A DNA stretch of 64,000 nucleotides, taken from positions 25,087,001 through 25,151,000 of the forward strand of contig NC_057817.1 of assembly GCF_910594005.1 (NCBI RefSeq), in the 5' to 3' direction. Below, piece by piece: positions 32,701 to 44,550 of this stretch (positions are counted from its first letter, which is position 1; the number at the start of each line of letters is the position of its first letter). The notes under the pieces were generated by a model. The model did not search any database and was not told where the DNA came from. It saw only the letters and a program-made list of their open reading frames with translations. The DNA comes from Cervus elaphus (taxonomy: Eukaryota > Chordata > Mammalia > Artiodactyla > Cervidae). A program made the translations under genes and the position numbers.

Positions 32701-34604
32701 CTAAATAAAATCACATCTATTTACCGTGAAACTTTCCTATCTACCTATTTAAGTTTTCAGTCCTTGCTCCCTTTGGTTTTACAGGAAATCCTCCAGGGTT
32801 ACTTTCTTGGTTCCTGAAACTACTAAGTGTGCACCAAAACCATTCCTAGTACAAAAGTATCTTCAAATCTGTTCCTTGTGCAATTAAACTCATCTCAATC
32901 CCTCAGAGAATGAATGCAGTATTATTAACCTAAGAAGCTCTGTTTCCTAATTCCTGCCCCACCCCCATCATAAAGCTTTAATACCATGGACATAAAACTA
33001 CTTCCAATGATTCATGAAGGTGAAACAACTGTTGGAATGAGCTGACGTCTTCATACATACTTGTAAAAGTATGACCTGAGAACAGTACTAGCACTAACAT
33101 ATTAGCTATACAAAGCATATGCATTTTTTAGGCTTCACTTTATGAATTTCCCAAGATGACAGTAAGATTTTTAAAAAATCCATACCTGACTAAGAAGCTG
33201 TCCGTGAAAAATGTTATTCACAACATTCAGAACCTGCTTGATAAGTTTCCTTTGAGAAGTAGGGATAAGAGCTGGTAACTTGGTACCAGTTGTCTCTAGT
33301 TCATGTTGTATTTTATCCAAAAGCTCACAAAGAAATTCCTGAGCATCCTGTTGGCCATAACCACGAAAAGCAGGGATTAGTCTCCAGACTGAGTGTAGCA
33401 TAGCGAACGGTGAGACCAAGGCCCACTTTCCAGACCACATGACTTGGAACAAAGTATGCAGTTCATGACAAAGAGAAATGTATTGTGAACTTGGCTCCCT
33501 TGGCTGAATAAGTTCCATCTTTCTACTCTTTGGTGCTCCGCCGCTTAGTCCTGATGATAAACTTGGATGTCTGAAGTGCACAGAATATGGCTCTTTTTCT
33601 TGACATTCATTCATTTGAAATACTGTATCTGTGACTGGAGGATGCTTATAAGATGATCTTGTTTTATCACTAGCTGTCACAGCCAGCCATTGGTTCAGAT
33701 CAAGTTTTAAAAAACATTGTCGAAAAATAAGTAAATGACTCAATACTTGGAGAACAGAATTCATATAGCAAGTGTTTCCCAAATTTCTCAATCCTGTTAC
33801 ACCAGGAGTTACTGTTGGCCTTCGTTTAACAGAGGAGTCATCAGCCTCTTTAAATCTTACATCTTCTGAGGTAGATACTACTTTATCTTTTGCTGGCAAT
33901 GCTGAGGTTTGCAGCGGTACAGGAACTATTTCTACTGTGGTGGACTGAGCTAGACCTTGCAAACGTAAACTCTTTCTGGGAGGCATACTTTCTAATTCTG
34001 CTTTAGCTTGATGTTCTAATAGTTCTTGTCGTCTTTTCTTCACCTCTCTTTTTGCTAATTTCTCCTGAAATTGTTCTTGCCTTTTTCTTCCAATGGGTGA
34101 CTGCTCAAACCAAGTTCGAAAGATTTTACCCATGAGTATCCTTCTCCTGTGCCAAAGAGCAGTATACATTTGGTCTTCATTTTGAAGCAGAGATTGGGTG
34201 CCATCATGTAAGAAATAGGAATCATCACTTGTACCCATAGACCGTAAAACCCTTCCACTACGAGTGGTGCAGTGATAATTTTGACTTTTGATTGCACTTA
34301 ATGTACTTCGTAGTAACTTTAGGTCTCCAGTTGCATTATCATTAAGAACATAATCATCACAGAGGTAACAAAAAACATACATCTCATTCACCTCCAATGC
34401 AACAGGATGACTGCTTTCTTGAAAGTGCCTGAGTGCATGTTCTTCAATATATCTTCCACACGCAACATGAGAACAGCTAAGGCAAGCCCAAATCGACTCA
34501 GTTGTATTGCAGTCCACACAATGCCATTTCTGCGGGTTGAGGATGGAATGGTCTTGAGCAAGCCGCAACTGCCCAATGTGTTGGCACTTATCCATTGTTA
34601 GCAT
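23543..34604 (-). CDS. USP44: USP44, ubiquitin carboxyl-terminal hydrolase 44 (complete, five coding exons)
   Basis: Exons 34604-33186, 30606-30411, 27776-27668, 24741-24536 and 23739-23543 join in phase to 708 residues (human, from memory, 712). USP44 removes ubiquitin from target proteins. In the family it is linked to Cdc20 in the spindle checkpoint and to histone H2B. Residues about 7-85 form a ZnF-UBP domain (CxH, CxxC, CxxC, His ligands). Residues 205-265 are a basic, variable linker. The USP core starts near 267. The Cys box GNTCYMNS has catalytic Cys279 (codon 33770-33768), GQQDAQEF follows, two CxxC pairs (CLAC, CDQC) form the fingers, and the His box GKGFGSGHYTAY has His633. HCNDS carries Asn650/Asp651. 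No disabling change is seen. I place the start at the first ATG of MLTMDK; the second ATG is three codons on. Confidence 0.97.
24536..24741 (-). CDS. USP44: USP44 fourth coding exon (His box)
   Basis: 206 bases between acceptor TTGCAG and donor GTATGA, encoding RWSGRNNREKIGVHVG to YCYNSEG. It contains GKGFGSGHYTAY with the general-base His633. Confidence 0.96.
26490..26705 (-). mobile_element. Bov-tA SINE, antisense
   Basis: Read on the - strand it begins GGGCTTCCCAGGTTGTGC, carries GGTTTGATCCCTGGGTCGGG and ends with CAACTGAAGCGACTTAG. Confidence 0.92.
26870..27200 (+). repeat. LINE L2 fragment
   Basis: CATTCATTCACTTAGTATTTTG, TACTGAGCTCAGTTCTGG, AGGGGGACAGAAACAGGT and CATATGAACTGAGATTTAAAT follow the L2 3' order. 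Old and diverged. Confidence 0.6.
27668..27776 (-). CDS. USP44: USP44 third coding exon
   Basis: 109 bases between acceptor ATCATAG and donor GTTAGT, encoding SKRRRFSSKPVILTEAQ to LRLHLKRF. No ATG-initiated reading frame covers it; I found it by completing the gap between flanking exons. The LRLHLKRF block is the conserved USP motif before the His box. Confidence 0.95.
27855..28235 (+). repeat. LINE L2 fragment split by a Bov-tA
   Basis: AAACATCTACTGAGTTATAGGC and TTGCTCTCAAGACACTTAAC lie left of the SINE, and GGCAGACAGGTAAACAAATAA to its right, in L2 order. Confidence 0.6.
27953..28169 (-). mobile_element. Bov-tA SINE, antisense, with target-site duplication
   Basis: Full-length element in reverse orientation (TCAGTCGTGTCTGACTC to GGTGTTTCAGATG reversed), flanked by ACAATCATGTAAA on the left (27940-27952) and at 28170 onward on the right (12-13 bases). 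It lies inside an older L2 and 180 bases from a USP44 exon. Confidence 0.92.
28241..28450. mobile_element. Tigger/MER-type DNA transposon remnant
   Basis: Starts with AGCTGACCCTTGAACAACAAAGG, close to the Tigger-family end also seen at 57120, and continues with CCACTAACATGCAGATTTTTATC and GGTTGAATCTGTAGATGTG. The right end is not clear. Confidence 0.5.
28451..30410. other. USP44 intron, right part
   Basis: No exon is recognised. AT-rich except a mixed-composition block at 28630-29110 of unknown origin; short T- and CA/TA-rich runs at 29581-29592 and 30015-30045. Confidence 0.5.
30411..30606 (-). CDS. USP44: USP44 second coding exon (zinc-ribbon fingers)
   Basis: 196 bases between acceptor TTGCAG and donor GTAAGT, encoding VTCLACDNKSNTIEPFWDL to IYMCDQCN. 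Its CLAC and CDQC pairs are the USP finger ligands. Ends one base into a Ser codon. Confidence 0.96.
30607..33185. other. USP44 intron between first and second coding exons
   Basis: AT-rich. It contains a TG/TA-rich tract at 30905-30975 and an old L1 3' region at about 31850-32340. Nothing else is recognised. Confidence 0.55.
31850..32340 (+). repeat. Ancient L1 3' untranslated fragment
   Basis: CTTTGACAAAGTAATTCCAGG, AATGGAAAAATTGGAAATAG and CAACAATAGGGGAATGGTTAA are the classic L1 ORF2-end/3' region in sense orientation, much diverged. Confidence 0.7.
33186..34604 (-). CDS. USP44: USP44 first coding exon (ZnF-UBP and Cys box)
   Basis: Runs from ATG at 34604 to the donor CAG|GTATGG at 33186/33185 and encodes 473 residues ending HGQLLSQ. 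It holds the zinc finger, the variable linker, catalytic Cys279 and the QQDAQEF box, so two thirds of the protein sits in one exon. A likely acceptor TTCCTCAG|CTAG lies at 34620-34618, only 13 bases before the ATG. Confidence 0.96.
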
Positions 34605-35139
34605 TTATTTAATCTAGCTGAGGAACACATAATCCAAACAACTCTCTGTTGACAACACTTGAAGCATCTGAAAACTAAGAACAATGTCAATTTTTAATAA
34701 AAGAAAAACAAAAAGCCAATATTTTTCTTTTTACAAGGTATTTTTCCAAGAATTATTTTTCCAGGAATAATTTTGTTAATTTGCTCTCACTGGTCCTAAT
34801 ATCTGGGCTGCCTGTCATAATACCAAAGGCAATTCTCACTTTTCATTTACACTAGACTTCACTAATCTCTCATCCGCCTTGCTCTGAAAGAACACACACA
34901 TTACTTTCTCTGACGGTTCCCTTTCAAAAACATTGTTTTCAATTTTATGCTACCATCTACTGGTAAAGAATGGTAGTGACCACTTTTCACATTCCATTTA
35001 CCAATTGTCATTCCTTTTTCTTTGGGACTGGCAAGACCTAAACACATCTTACTAATATCTACATTCCAAGAGCCCTAAGTGGAGTTACTAAAATATAATC
35101 ATAGTTATAAGCATAGAGGCTAAAGTAGAAAAACTTACG

Positions 35140-35325
35140 TTTGAATGTTACCTCTGCCACATACTGCTTTATATCTGACTTGAGCAAACATTTTAACTTC
35201 TCTAAACTTCGTCTGTGAAACAGGGAAAATCATACCACCCTCACTGAATTGTTAAAAGACTGAAATAACCAAATATCTGGCACATAGCAAATGTTCAGTA
35301 AACAATAAATATTTGACACACATCT
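35140..35325 (+). repeat. MIR SINE remnant
   Basis: GTTACCTCTGCCACATACTGC, AACTTCTCTAAACTTCGTCTGTG and TCTGGCACATAGCAAATGTTC follow MIR order. Confidence 0.75.
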
Positions 35326-36454
35326 ACAGAGAATAAATCAATGTTATACTATTTATTTAAATAATATTAAATATTCTAATTTTAAATACTATTTAAAATT
35401 TGGCTTTCCAGTAGTATACCCATAATGACCTTTATTTAATTCATGGCTCTGTAACATACTCTGATTTGATAGACTTGACAATTTGCCTTAAGAGAAAAGT
35501 ATTCTCCCTTCTGTCTTTTGTGTTTGACTAGACTCTCAGGAATGTGCAAAGATGTATAAGCAAACAACAGGAAAAAAAGGAAAAATAAGAAATCAGTGTC
35601 AATATAATGATCTTTTACATTCTTGCATGCCTAAACATTATATGAAATTAGAGGCTTACTCCAAAACACAAACCCACAATCCCCAAACCCCAACATAATA
35701 AAAGAAATCTGATTTTGATCAAACTTGTTCCTTTATCAATTAAAAGAACACATTTGCTACCTGTACCTAAAAATAATAAAACAAAATCTAGTTAAAAAGT
35801 AGGACATCATGAAGTGTTTTCTTCATTGATTTAACATAAACTGAACACAAACTTTGGGCTGCAGTTGGGGATCTAGATACAGAACACTCAGAACATTGTG
35901 TGCAGCATGATCAATGCGTTGAAATTTTTAGGACAGCAATATGAATTTCAATGGTACTTGCAAATGACATCTCCAGGTCCTAAGAAAACTGCAAAGGTAA
36001 AGCTGACTTTTGCTTTCTTTCCACCTCTTTGCTTGTAAAATGTCTTAGCAATCAGATACTCCTGCCTACCACAATTTCTTCACTTTTAGATACAGGGTTT
36101 GTCAAGTATAGATTTAAAATTACCAACCCCAGACCTCACATGTGCACTCCTCTTCCCTCAAGATTTCCTGAGGTCCAAAATCCATTCAAATATAGTATTT
36201 TATTTGAGTAAGCAAACAACAATTGTTGCTAATAGCAAAAGTAAGACATCAGTGATTAATACACTCCATTATCCTAAATCCTTCCAGGTCCTGAGGTTAA
36301 TAATCCTGAGATCATACTTGTCTCCAATCTCTCTCTGTCCCCACACACCAATCCGTAAGTAAAAATATTTGGTTCTACTGTCAAAATATATCTAGAATCT
36401 GAGTACTTATCTCTACTTTTTCACCCTGAATCCTTACACAGTCAGCAAAAAAAA

Positions 36455-38636
36455 AAAAGATCTGGAGCTGACCATAGCTCAGATCATCAGTTCCTTACTG
36501 CAAAATTCAGGCTTAAATTGAAGAAAGGGAAAACGACTAGGCCATTCAGGTATAACCTAAATCAAACCACTTACGATTATACAGTGGAGGTGACAAATAG
36601 ATTCAAGGGATTAGATCTGGTAGACAGATCTGAAGAATCTGCCTGAATAATTATGGATGGAGGTTTATAACATTGTAATAGGAGGTGGTGATCAAAACCA
36701 TGCCCAAGAAAAATATGCAAGAAGGCAAAGTAGTTCTTGAGGAGGCTATATAAATGGCTGAGGAAGGAAGAAAAGTGAAAGGCAAGGGAAAAAGGGAACG
36801 ATATATCCCAATGAATGCAGAGTTCCAGAGAATAGCAAGGAGAGATAAGAAAGCCTTCCTAAATGAACAATGTGAAGAAATAGAGGGGAACAACAGAATG
36901 GGAAAGACTAGAGATTTCTTTACAAAAACTGGAGATACCAAGGGAACATTTCACGCAAGGATGGGCATGATAAACGACAGAAACCGTTAAGGACCTGACT
37001 GAAGCAGAAAAGATTAAGAAGAGATGGCAAGAATACACAGAAGAACTATACAAAACAGGTCTTAATGACCTGGAAAACCACAATGGTGTGGTCATTCACC
37101 TAGAACCAGACATCCTGGAATGTGAGGTCAAGTGGGCCTTAGAGAGCATTACTATGAACAAAGCTAGTGGAAGTGATGGAATTCTATCTGAGTTATTTAA
37201 AATCCTAAAAGATGATGCTATTAAAGTGCTGCACTCAATATGTCAGGAAATTTGGAAAACTCAGCAGTGGTCACAGGACTGAAAAAGGTCAGTTTTCCTT
37301 TCAATTCCAAAGAAGGGCAAGGCCAAACAATGTTCAAATTACCATATGATTGCTTTCATTTCACATGTTGGCAAGGTAATGCTCAAAATCCTTCAAGCCA
37401 AGCTTCAGCAGCATGTGAACTGAGAAATTCCAGATGTACAAGCTGGGTTTTGAAGAGATAGAGGAACCAGAGATCAAACTGCCAACATTCATGGGATCAT
37501 GGAGAAAGCAAGAAAGTTCCAGAAAAACATCTACTTCTGCTTCATTGACTATGCTAAAGCTTCTGATTGTGGATCATAACAAATTGTGGGAAATTCCTAA
37601 AGAGATGGGACTACCAGACCACCTTACCTGTCTTCAGAGAAACTTGTATGTGGGTCAAGAAGCATCAGTTAGAACCAGACACGGAACAAGTGACTGGTTC
37701 AAAATTGAGGAAGGAGTATGACCAAGCTGCATGCCATCACCCGTTAAACTCATGTGCAGAGGACAACATGAGAGATGCGTCTGGGTGAGTCACAAGCTGG
37801 AATCAAGACAGCCGGGAGAAACATCAACAGCTTCTGACACGCAGACGACACCACTCTAACAGCAGAAAGTGAAAAGGAACTAAAGAGCTTCCTGATGAAG
37901 GTAAAAGAGGAGAGTGAAAAAGCTGGCTTAAAACTCAACATGCAAAAAACTAGGCTCATGGCATCCAGTTCCAATACTTCAAGGCAAATCAAAGCGGAAA
38001 TCAAAGTGGGAACAGTGACAGGTTTTAGTTTTTTGGGCTCTGAAATCACTATGGACAGTGACTGCAGCCATGAAATTAAAAGATGCTTGCTCCTTGGAAG
38101 GAAAGCTATGACAAACCTAGACAGCATATTAAAAAGCAGAGACATCACTTTGCCAACAAAAGTCCATATAGTCAAAGCTATGGTTTTTCCAGTAGTCATG
38201 TATACATATGAGAGTTGGACCATAAAGAAGGCTGAGTGCTGAAGAAGTGATGCTTTTGAACTGCTGTGCTGGAGAAGACTCTCGAGAGTCCTCTGGACTG
38301 CAAGGAGATCAACCAGTCAATCAGAAAGGAAATAAATCCTGAATATTCACTGGAAGAAATGATGCTGAAGCTCCAATACTTTGGCCACCTGGTGCAAAGA
38401 GCCAATTCACCTTTTCTACCTGGAGAAAACCCTGATGCTGGGAAAGATGGAAGGCAAAGGAGAATGGGGCAGCAGAAGATGAGATGGTTGGATAGCATCA
38501 CTGACTCAATGGACAGGAATCTGAGCAAATGCCAGGAGACAGTGGAGGACAGAAGAGTCTGGCATGCTGTAGTCCATGGGGTCTCAAACAGTTAGACACA
38601 ACTTAGTGACTGAACACCACCACCACCACTACCACC
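36455..38636 (+). mobile_element. BovB (RTE-clade) LINE, 5'-truncated and decayed
   Basis: About 2.2 kb of the roughly 3.2-kb BovB. It starts near the end of the endonuclease region, runs through the reverse transcriptase and ends in an ACTGAACACCACCACC tail. Protein fragments on the + strand include RRDKKAFLNEQCEEIE, LNMQKTRLMASS and VKAMVFPVVMYTYESW. The frame is broken many times. The RT catalytic box is HADD where intact copies read YADD. BovB entered ruminants by horizontal transfer from squamates (established knowledge). It is antisense to USP44. Confidence 0.93.
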
Positions 38637-39371
38637 CTGGACAAAGCCAAAGTCAAGTGGATTACTGCAGTTAGGCTCCTAGTGGTCTCCCACTTTTGAT
38701 ACTTGCTGCCACTGAAAGTTTACTCTCCACAGAGCAGCAGCACACTTCATCAAACAATGGGGGCCCAGACCTGACACTTTAGGGGCTCTCCTGTTCCTCA
38801 TTATGTGCAGTAGCAGAGTAAAGGGGACGTGGCCACCTGGAACAAGAATACATTCCAAACTTCCCTTTTAACCGCTACTTGGGACCTGGAGAATTCGCTG
38901 CCTGAATCATTCCCAAAGCCTGCTTCCATGGTCTACAAGGGGCAATAAGAAGCCACTCTAGAATTCTATAAAGGAGAATGACACCATCAGATATGTAGGT
39001 ACAGAGGGATCTGAATGGCAGATCTAGAGGAAGGGTGAGTATGATTAAAGGAGACTTCTGTTCCAAATATTACAAGGAAATTAAAGATGTAGCACTGTTG
39101 AAGCCAAGATAGAAGCAGAGGTAGATCAGTGCAGACCAAACATTGGTTCAAAGAACTGACTCAATATGGCGGTCAAGAGAAGAACCTAGGGTTATTTTTT
39201 ATTTGAAAGGGATCACAAAAAGAAAACAGAGAAAATTTTGTTAAACACATTTCTGGCAAGTCACAGACAATAATTATCAGTTCAACTTCTTGCAGAGATG
39301 AAGTGGGAAATGCTGTTTACACTGAAGGAAAATTATTTCATTCTTACTCTATTATTTTATATATTTATTTT

Positions 39372-39485
39372 TTATTTTGCCACACATGCAGCATACAGGA
39401 TCTTAACTCCCTGACCAGGGATTGAACCCACGTCCCCTGCATTGGAAGTGTGGAGTCTTAACCACTGGACAACCAGGGAAGTCCC
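39372..39485 (-). mobile_element. CHR-type tRNA-Glu SINE, antisense
   Basis: On the - strand: GGGACTTCCCTGGTTGTCCA, box B GGTTCAATCCCTGGTC and an A-rich tail (plus-strand TTTATTTTTTATTTT). Confidence 0.88.
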
Positions 39486-40049
39486 TTATTCTGAAATTTT
39501 AAAGAGGTAGTATGAGTTGACATCTTGCAGAACATCCAGAAAATAAGGCTCAAAAGAAAAAAAAAGCCTAGAGAAGAAAACATATGTATATATACACACA
39601 TATATTCATTCATTCACTTTTGGGTTATCTCAGGATCAGACTGTAAATTATTTTATTAATCCATAGTTTAAATTCCTCAAAATAACGAATGTGTTACTTG
39701 TATAAGTTTTAAGTAGGAAAGATAGTGCTAAATTATAAACTAGTCTCTTTACTTCCTTCTCCTCTATATCTTGCAAATACATTCTCTTAGTTACAAGGAA
39801 TTTGTCAATTTCATTACAGTTGTTACTAAAAAATCTATTTAGATGATGGCAAGACCCCTGACCTTCAACAGGAAGTGGCCGATAATCACACAGCATGATT
39901 GCATTTGATGCAAAATTGTCAAAATGGTGATGTTGATCAGATGCCACTTCTCTGACAGGCCATATAGCAGGGAAGGTCTCACAGCAAAACAGAGAGCCCT
40001 AAGAAATCCAAATGCCTGAGTCTCACACAAGCATTTACGTTCCACATAC

Positions 40050-40225
40050 CTGTTTTCTTATCTGTAAAATAACAGTGGTAATAACAACAACAGGTTGATG
40101 AGGGAATTAGGAAAATTTATATTTGTAAAGCACTTACAACAATTCTTGGCTGCTAATAATTTGGCTCTTAGTACATCTTACCTTCCAATAATAATATTAC
40201 TACTATTACTATTATTATAAATGCT
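40050..40225 (+). repeat. MIR SINE remnant
   Basis: TTATCTGTAAAATAACAGTGG, a GATGAGGGAATTAGG segment and GTAAAGCACTTACAAC match the MIR 3' half. Followed by an ATT/ACT trinucleotide-like run at 40185-40220. Confidence 0.65.
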
Positions 40226-41458
40226 AGCTTCCCACTAGTTTTATCACTTTTAGCCAGGGTTCTTCTCAGGCAAATGTGTACTAAGGTGAATTTAGGTGCT
40301 AACTGACAATTGAGATGTTAGCTGAGGACTGAGGTCTGACCTCTCCCAGGGGTATTTGCATTTTAAAAGGGGATCTTTCAGAAAAAATCTTTTTAAAAAT
40401 CCAAAGAAGTGAAATCAGAATAGTGGAATGACAGACCACGAGATCAATATTTTAGAGTAGGGGGCCCATTCACCCAGTCTATTTATGAAAGAAACCAGTA
40501 GGGGGTGGACAACCAAGGCAAGGGCAGGGAAGAAAGCAGGGTCTAGAGAGCCAGGCTGCAGCCTCCAGGGATCTCCAGTTTGCTTTGCTGCTGGGAGCCA
40601 CAGCTCAGAGATAGTTACTAGGGTATCCCCAGAGGAGCCTCACCACACAAAGATCTAAAAGCCAAGAAGAGAAGAAAGGGGGATGGGAGTATTTCTTGAC
40701 ACTTATCTCCTTCTCCAGGGTTCAGAGCACTTCTTTTCATTTGCTAATCCACTGCTGAGAGGCTGTGTATTAACTCTGGCTCCAGCACATAGCACAAGTA
40801 ATTTTTGGCAGTATATTCATTTCACAAGGAATTAACAAAACATTTTTGCATTCCCCATATAGATTCTGGTAAAATATTACCTGTACTTATATATAATAGC
40901 AACATACAAATAGTCAAGATGTTCTGAATGAAATCTGTATATAAAGATTAAAACTATCTATATCATTTTCTCATACATTTTTTAAAAAGTTTCACACTTG
41001 AAATTCCAAATAACAGCTGTGAAAAGGCTTTTCTTAAACCAAATATGCTATCTTTATTTTAACCACAGATGGATTTATAAATATTCTGAAAGCTTCTGTC
41101 ATTCTTCACTGCTTAAAGACAACAAAAATTTTAATTTATTCAAAGAAAACCAAGTTATTCAAACTTTTCATGCTATATCAATGAACAAGCACCTTTATTT
41201 TTAAAATTTCCTTCAGCAAATATCTAAAGTTTACAAAATAATTTGACTTGTTGAAAGCTAATTATTTTACAGAGTTAGCATACCATTAAAGCAATTATAA
41301 AATAAAAAGCTCAAATGACTAGAAGAGAAATAAAACAAAATTTTATTAGATATAGTATTTTTAGTCAAGGGTTTAACTCACGCACACATCAGACTATAGG
41401 TAAAATATTCAACTTGTTGTGGTTCACCAGCACAAAATTGCTTATACGTACCACCCAG

Positions 41459-43058
41459 AACTATGGACAGAGGTTTGTGACATTTTACAGGAGGCAGTGA
41501 TCAAGACCATCCCCAAGAAAAAGAAATGCAAAAAAGACAAAATGGTTGCCTGAGAAGGCCTTACAAATAGCTGAGAAAAGAAGAGAAACAAAAGGCAAAA
41601 GAGAAAAGCAAAGATATACCCATCTGAATGCAGATTTCCTAAGAATAGCAAGGAGAGATAAGAATGCCTTCCTCAGTGATCAATGCAAAGAAATAGAGGA
41701 AAACAATAGAATGGGAAAGACTAGGGATCTCTTCAAGAAAATTGGAGATACCGAGGGAACATTTCATGCAAAGATGGGCTCCATTAAGGACAGAAATAGT
41801 ATGGATCTAACAGAAGCAGAAGATATTAAGAAGAGGTGGCAAGAACACATAGAACTATGCATAAAAGATCTTTTTAATGACCCAGATAACCACAATGGTG
41901 TGATCATTCACCTAAGGCCAGATATCCTGCAATGCAAAGTCAAGTGGGCCTTAGGAAGCATCATTAGGAACAAAGCTAGTGAAGGTGATGGAATTTCAGT
42001 TGAGCTATTTCAAATCCTAAACGATGATGCTGTGAAAGTGTTGCACTAAATATGCCAGCAAATTTGGAAAACTCAGCAGTGGCCACAGGACTGAAAAACG
42101 TCAGTTTTCGTTCCAATCCCAAAGAAGGGCAATGCCAAAGAAAGCTCAAACTACCGCACAATTGCACTCATCTCACACGCTAGCAAAGTAATACTTAAAA
42201 TTCTCCAAGCCAGGATTCAACAGTACGTGAACCATGAACTTCCAGATGTTCAAGTTGGATTCAGAAAAGCAGAGGAACCAGAGATAAATTGCCAAATCCA
42301 TTGGGTCATAGAAAATGCAAGAGAGTTCCAGAAAAACATTTACTTCTGCTTAATTGACTACGCCAAAGCGTTTGACTATGTAGATCACAACAAACTATGG
42401 AAAATTCTGAAAGAGGTGGGAATACCAGACCACATGACCTGCCTCTTGAGAAACCTATATGCAGGTCAAGAAGCAACAGTTAGAACTGGACATGGAACAA
42501 CAGACTGGTTCCAAATTGGGAAAGGAGTACGACCAGGCTGTATACTGTCACCCTACTTATTTAACTTATATGCAGAGTACATCAAGTGAAATGCCAGGCT
42601 GGAATGAAGCACAAACTGGAATCAAGATTGCTGGGAGAAATATCAATAACCTCAGATATGCAGATGACACCACCCTTATGGCAGAAAGTGAAGAGGAACT
42701 AAAGAGCCTCTTGATGAAAGTGAAAGAGGAGAATGAAAAAGCTGGTTTAAAACTCAACATCCAGAAAACTAAGATCATGGCATCTTGTACCACCACTTCA
42801 TGGCAAATAGATGGGGAAACAATGGAAATAGTGACAGACTTTATTTTCTTGGGCTCCACATGTTCACTGCAGAGTCACTGCAGAAGGTGACTGCCGCCAT
42901 GAAATTAAAAGATGCTTGCTCCTTGGAAGAAAAGCTGTGACAAACCTAGACACATATTGAAAAGCAGAGACATTTTGCCAACAAAGGTCCGTCTAGTCAA
43001 AGCTATGGTTTTTCCAGTAGTCATGCATGGATGTGAGAGTTGGACCATAAAGAAGGCT
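41459..43058 (+). mobile_element. BovB LINE, left part of a sense copy interrupted by another BovB
   Basis: Starts at AACTATGGACAGAGG, 5'-truncated, preceded by ACCACCCAG (41450-41458), which recurs at 44927-44935 after the copy ends. Long frames remain (for example 41546-42049 and 42227-42589): RT motif A YAKAFDYVDHNKLW, and RYADDTTLMAES with the catalytic YADD box intact. Stops and shifts near 42048 and 42589 break the polyprotein, so it cannot make active enzyme. It breaks off at GAAGGCT and resumes at 44551. Confidence 0.92.
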
Positions 43059-44550
43059 TCAGTTAGGTTCAGTTCAGTCACGCAGTCGTGTACAACTCTT
43101 TGCGACCCCATGAACTGCAGCATGCCAGGCCTCCCTGTCCATCACCAACTCCCAGAGTCCACCCAAACTCATGTCCATAGTCAGTGATGCCATCCAACCG
43201 TCTCATCCTCTGTTGTCCCCTTCTCCTCCTGCCCTCAATCTTTTCAAGCATCAGGATCTTTTCAAATGAGTCAGCTCTTCACATCAGGTGGCCAAAGTAT
43301 TGGAGTTTCAGCTTCAACATCAGGCCCTCCAATGAATACCCAGGACTGATCTCCTTCAGGATGGACTGGTTGGATCTCCTTGCAGTCCAAGGGACTCTCA
43401 AGAGTCTTCTCCAACACCACAGTTCAAAAGCATCAATTCTTCTGCGCTCAGCTTTCTTCATAGTCCCAACTCTCACATCCATACATGACCACTGGAAAAA
43501 CCATAGCCTTGACCAGACGGACCTTTGTTGGCAAAGTAATGTCTCTGCTTTTTAACATGCTGTCTAGGTTGGTCATAACTTTCAAGGAGCAAGCGTCTTT
43601 TAATTTCATGGCTGCAATCACCATCCACAGTGATTTTGGACCCCGGAAAAATAAAGTCGGCCACTGTTTCCACTGTTTCCCCATCTATTTGCCATGAAGT
43701 GATGGGACCAGATGCTATGATCTTAGGTTTCTGAATGTTAAGCTTTAAGCCAACTTTTTCACTCTCCTCTTTCACTTTCATCAAGAGGCTCTTTAGTTCT
43801 TCACTTTCTGCCATAAGGGTGGTGTCATCTGCATACCTGAGGTCATTGATATTTCTCCTGGCAATCTTGATTCCAGCTTGTGCTTCCTCCAGCCCAGCGT
43901 TTCTCGTGATGTACCCAGCATATAAGTTAAATAAGCAGGGTGACAATATACAGCCTTTACGTACTCCTTTTCCTATTTGGAACCAATCTTTTTTCCATGT
44001 CCAGTTTTAACTGTTGCTTCCTGACCTGCACACAGATTTCTCAAGAGGCAGGTCAGGTGGTCTGGTATTCCCATCTCTTTCAGAATTGTCCACAGTTTAT
44101 TGTGATCCACACAAACGCTTTGGCATAGTCAATAAAACAAAAATAGATGTTTTTCTGTAACTCTCTTGCTTTTTGATGATCCAGCAGATGGCAATTGATC
44201 TCTGGTTCCTCTGCCTTTTCTAAAACCAACTTGAACATCTGGAAGTTCATGGTTCACATATTGCTGAAGCCTGGCTTGGAGAATTTTGAGCATTACTTTA
44301 CTGGCGTGTGAGATGAGTGCAATTGTGTGGTAGTTTGAGCATTCTTTGGCATTACCTTTCTTTGGGACTGGAATGAAAACTGACCTTTTCCAGTCATGTG
44401 GCCACTGCTGAGTTCTCCAAATTTGCTGACATATTGTGTGCAGCACTTTCACAGCATCCTCTTTCAGGATTTGAAACAGCTCAACTGGAATTCCATCACC
44501 TCCACTAGCTTTGTTCGTAGTGATGGCTTCTAAGGCCTACCTGACTTCAC
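43059..44550 (-). mobile_element. BovB LINE, antisense, inserted into the sense BovB
   Basis: Reverse-oriented 3' portion of BovB, 1.49 kb. On the - strand it runs from GTGAAGTCAGGTAGGCC at 44550, through motif A and the YADD region (LRYADDTTLMAES near 43846-43808), to the ACTGAACTGAAC-type tail at 43059. Frames 43946-43473 and 44452-44129 are remnants of the RT. Both ends abut the sense copy, so this is a nested insertion lying sense to USP44. Confidence 0.9.

Noticed and set aside
36455..38636. BovB reverse-transcriptase-like frames as possible host genes
   Set aside because: Repeated shifts, stops and a damaged YADD box show a dead retroelement, not a domesticated gene.
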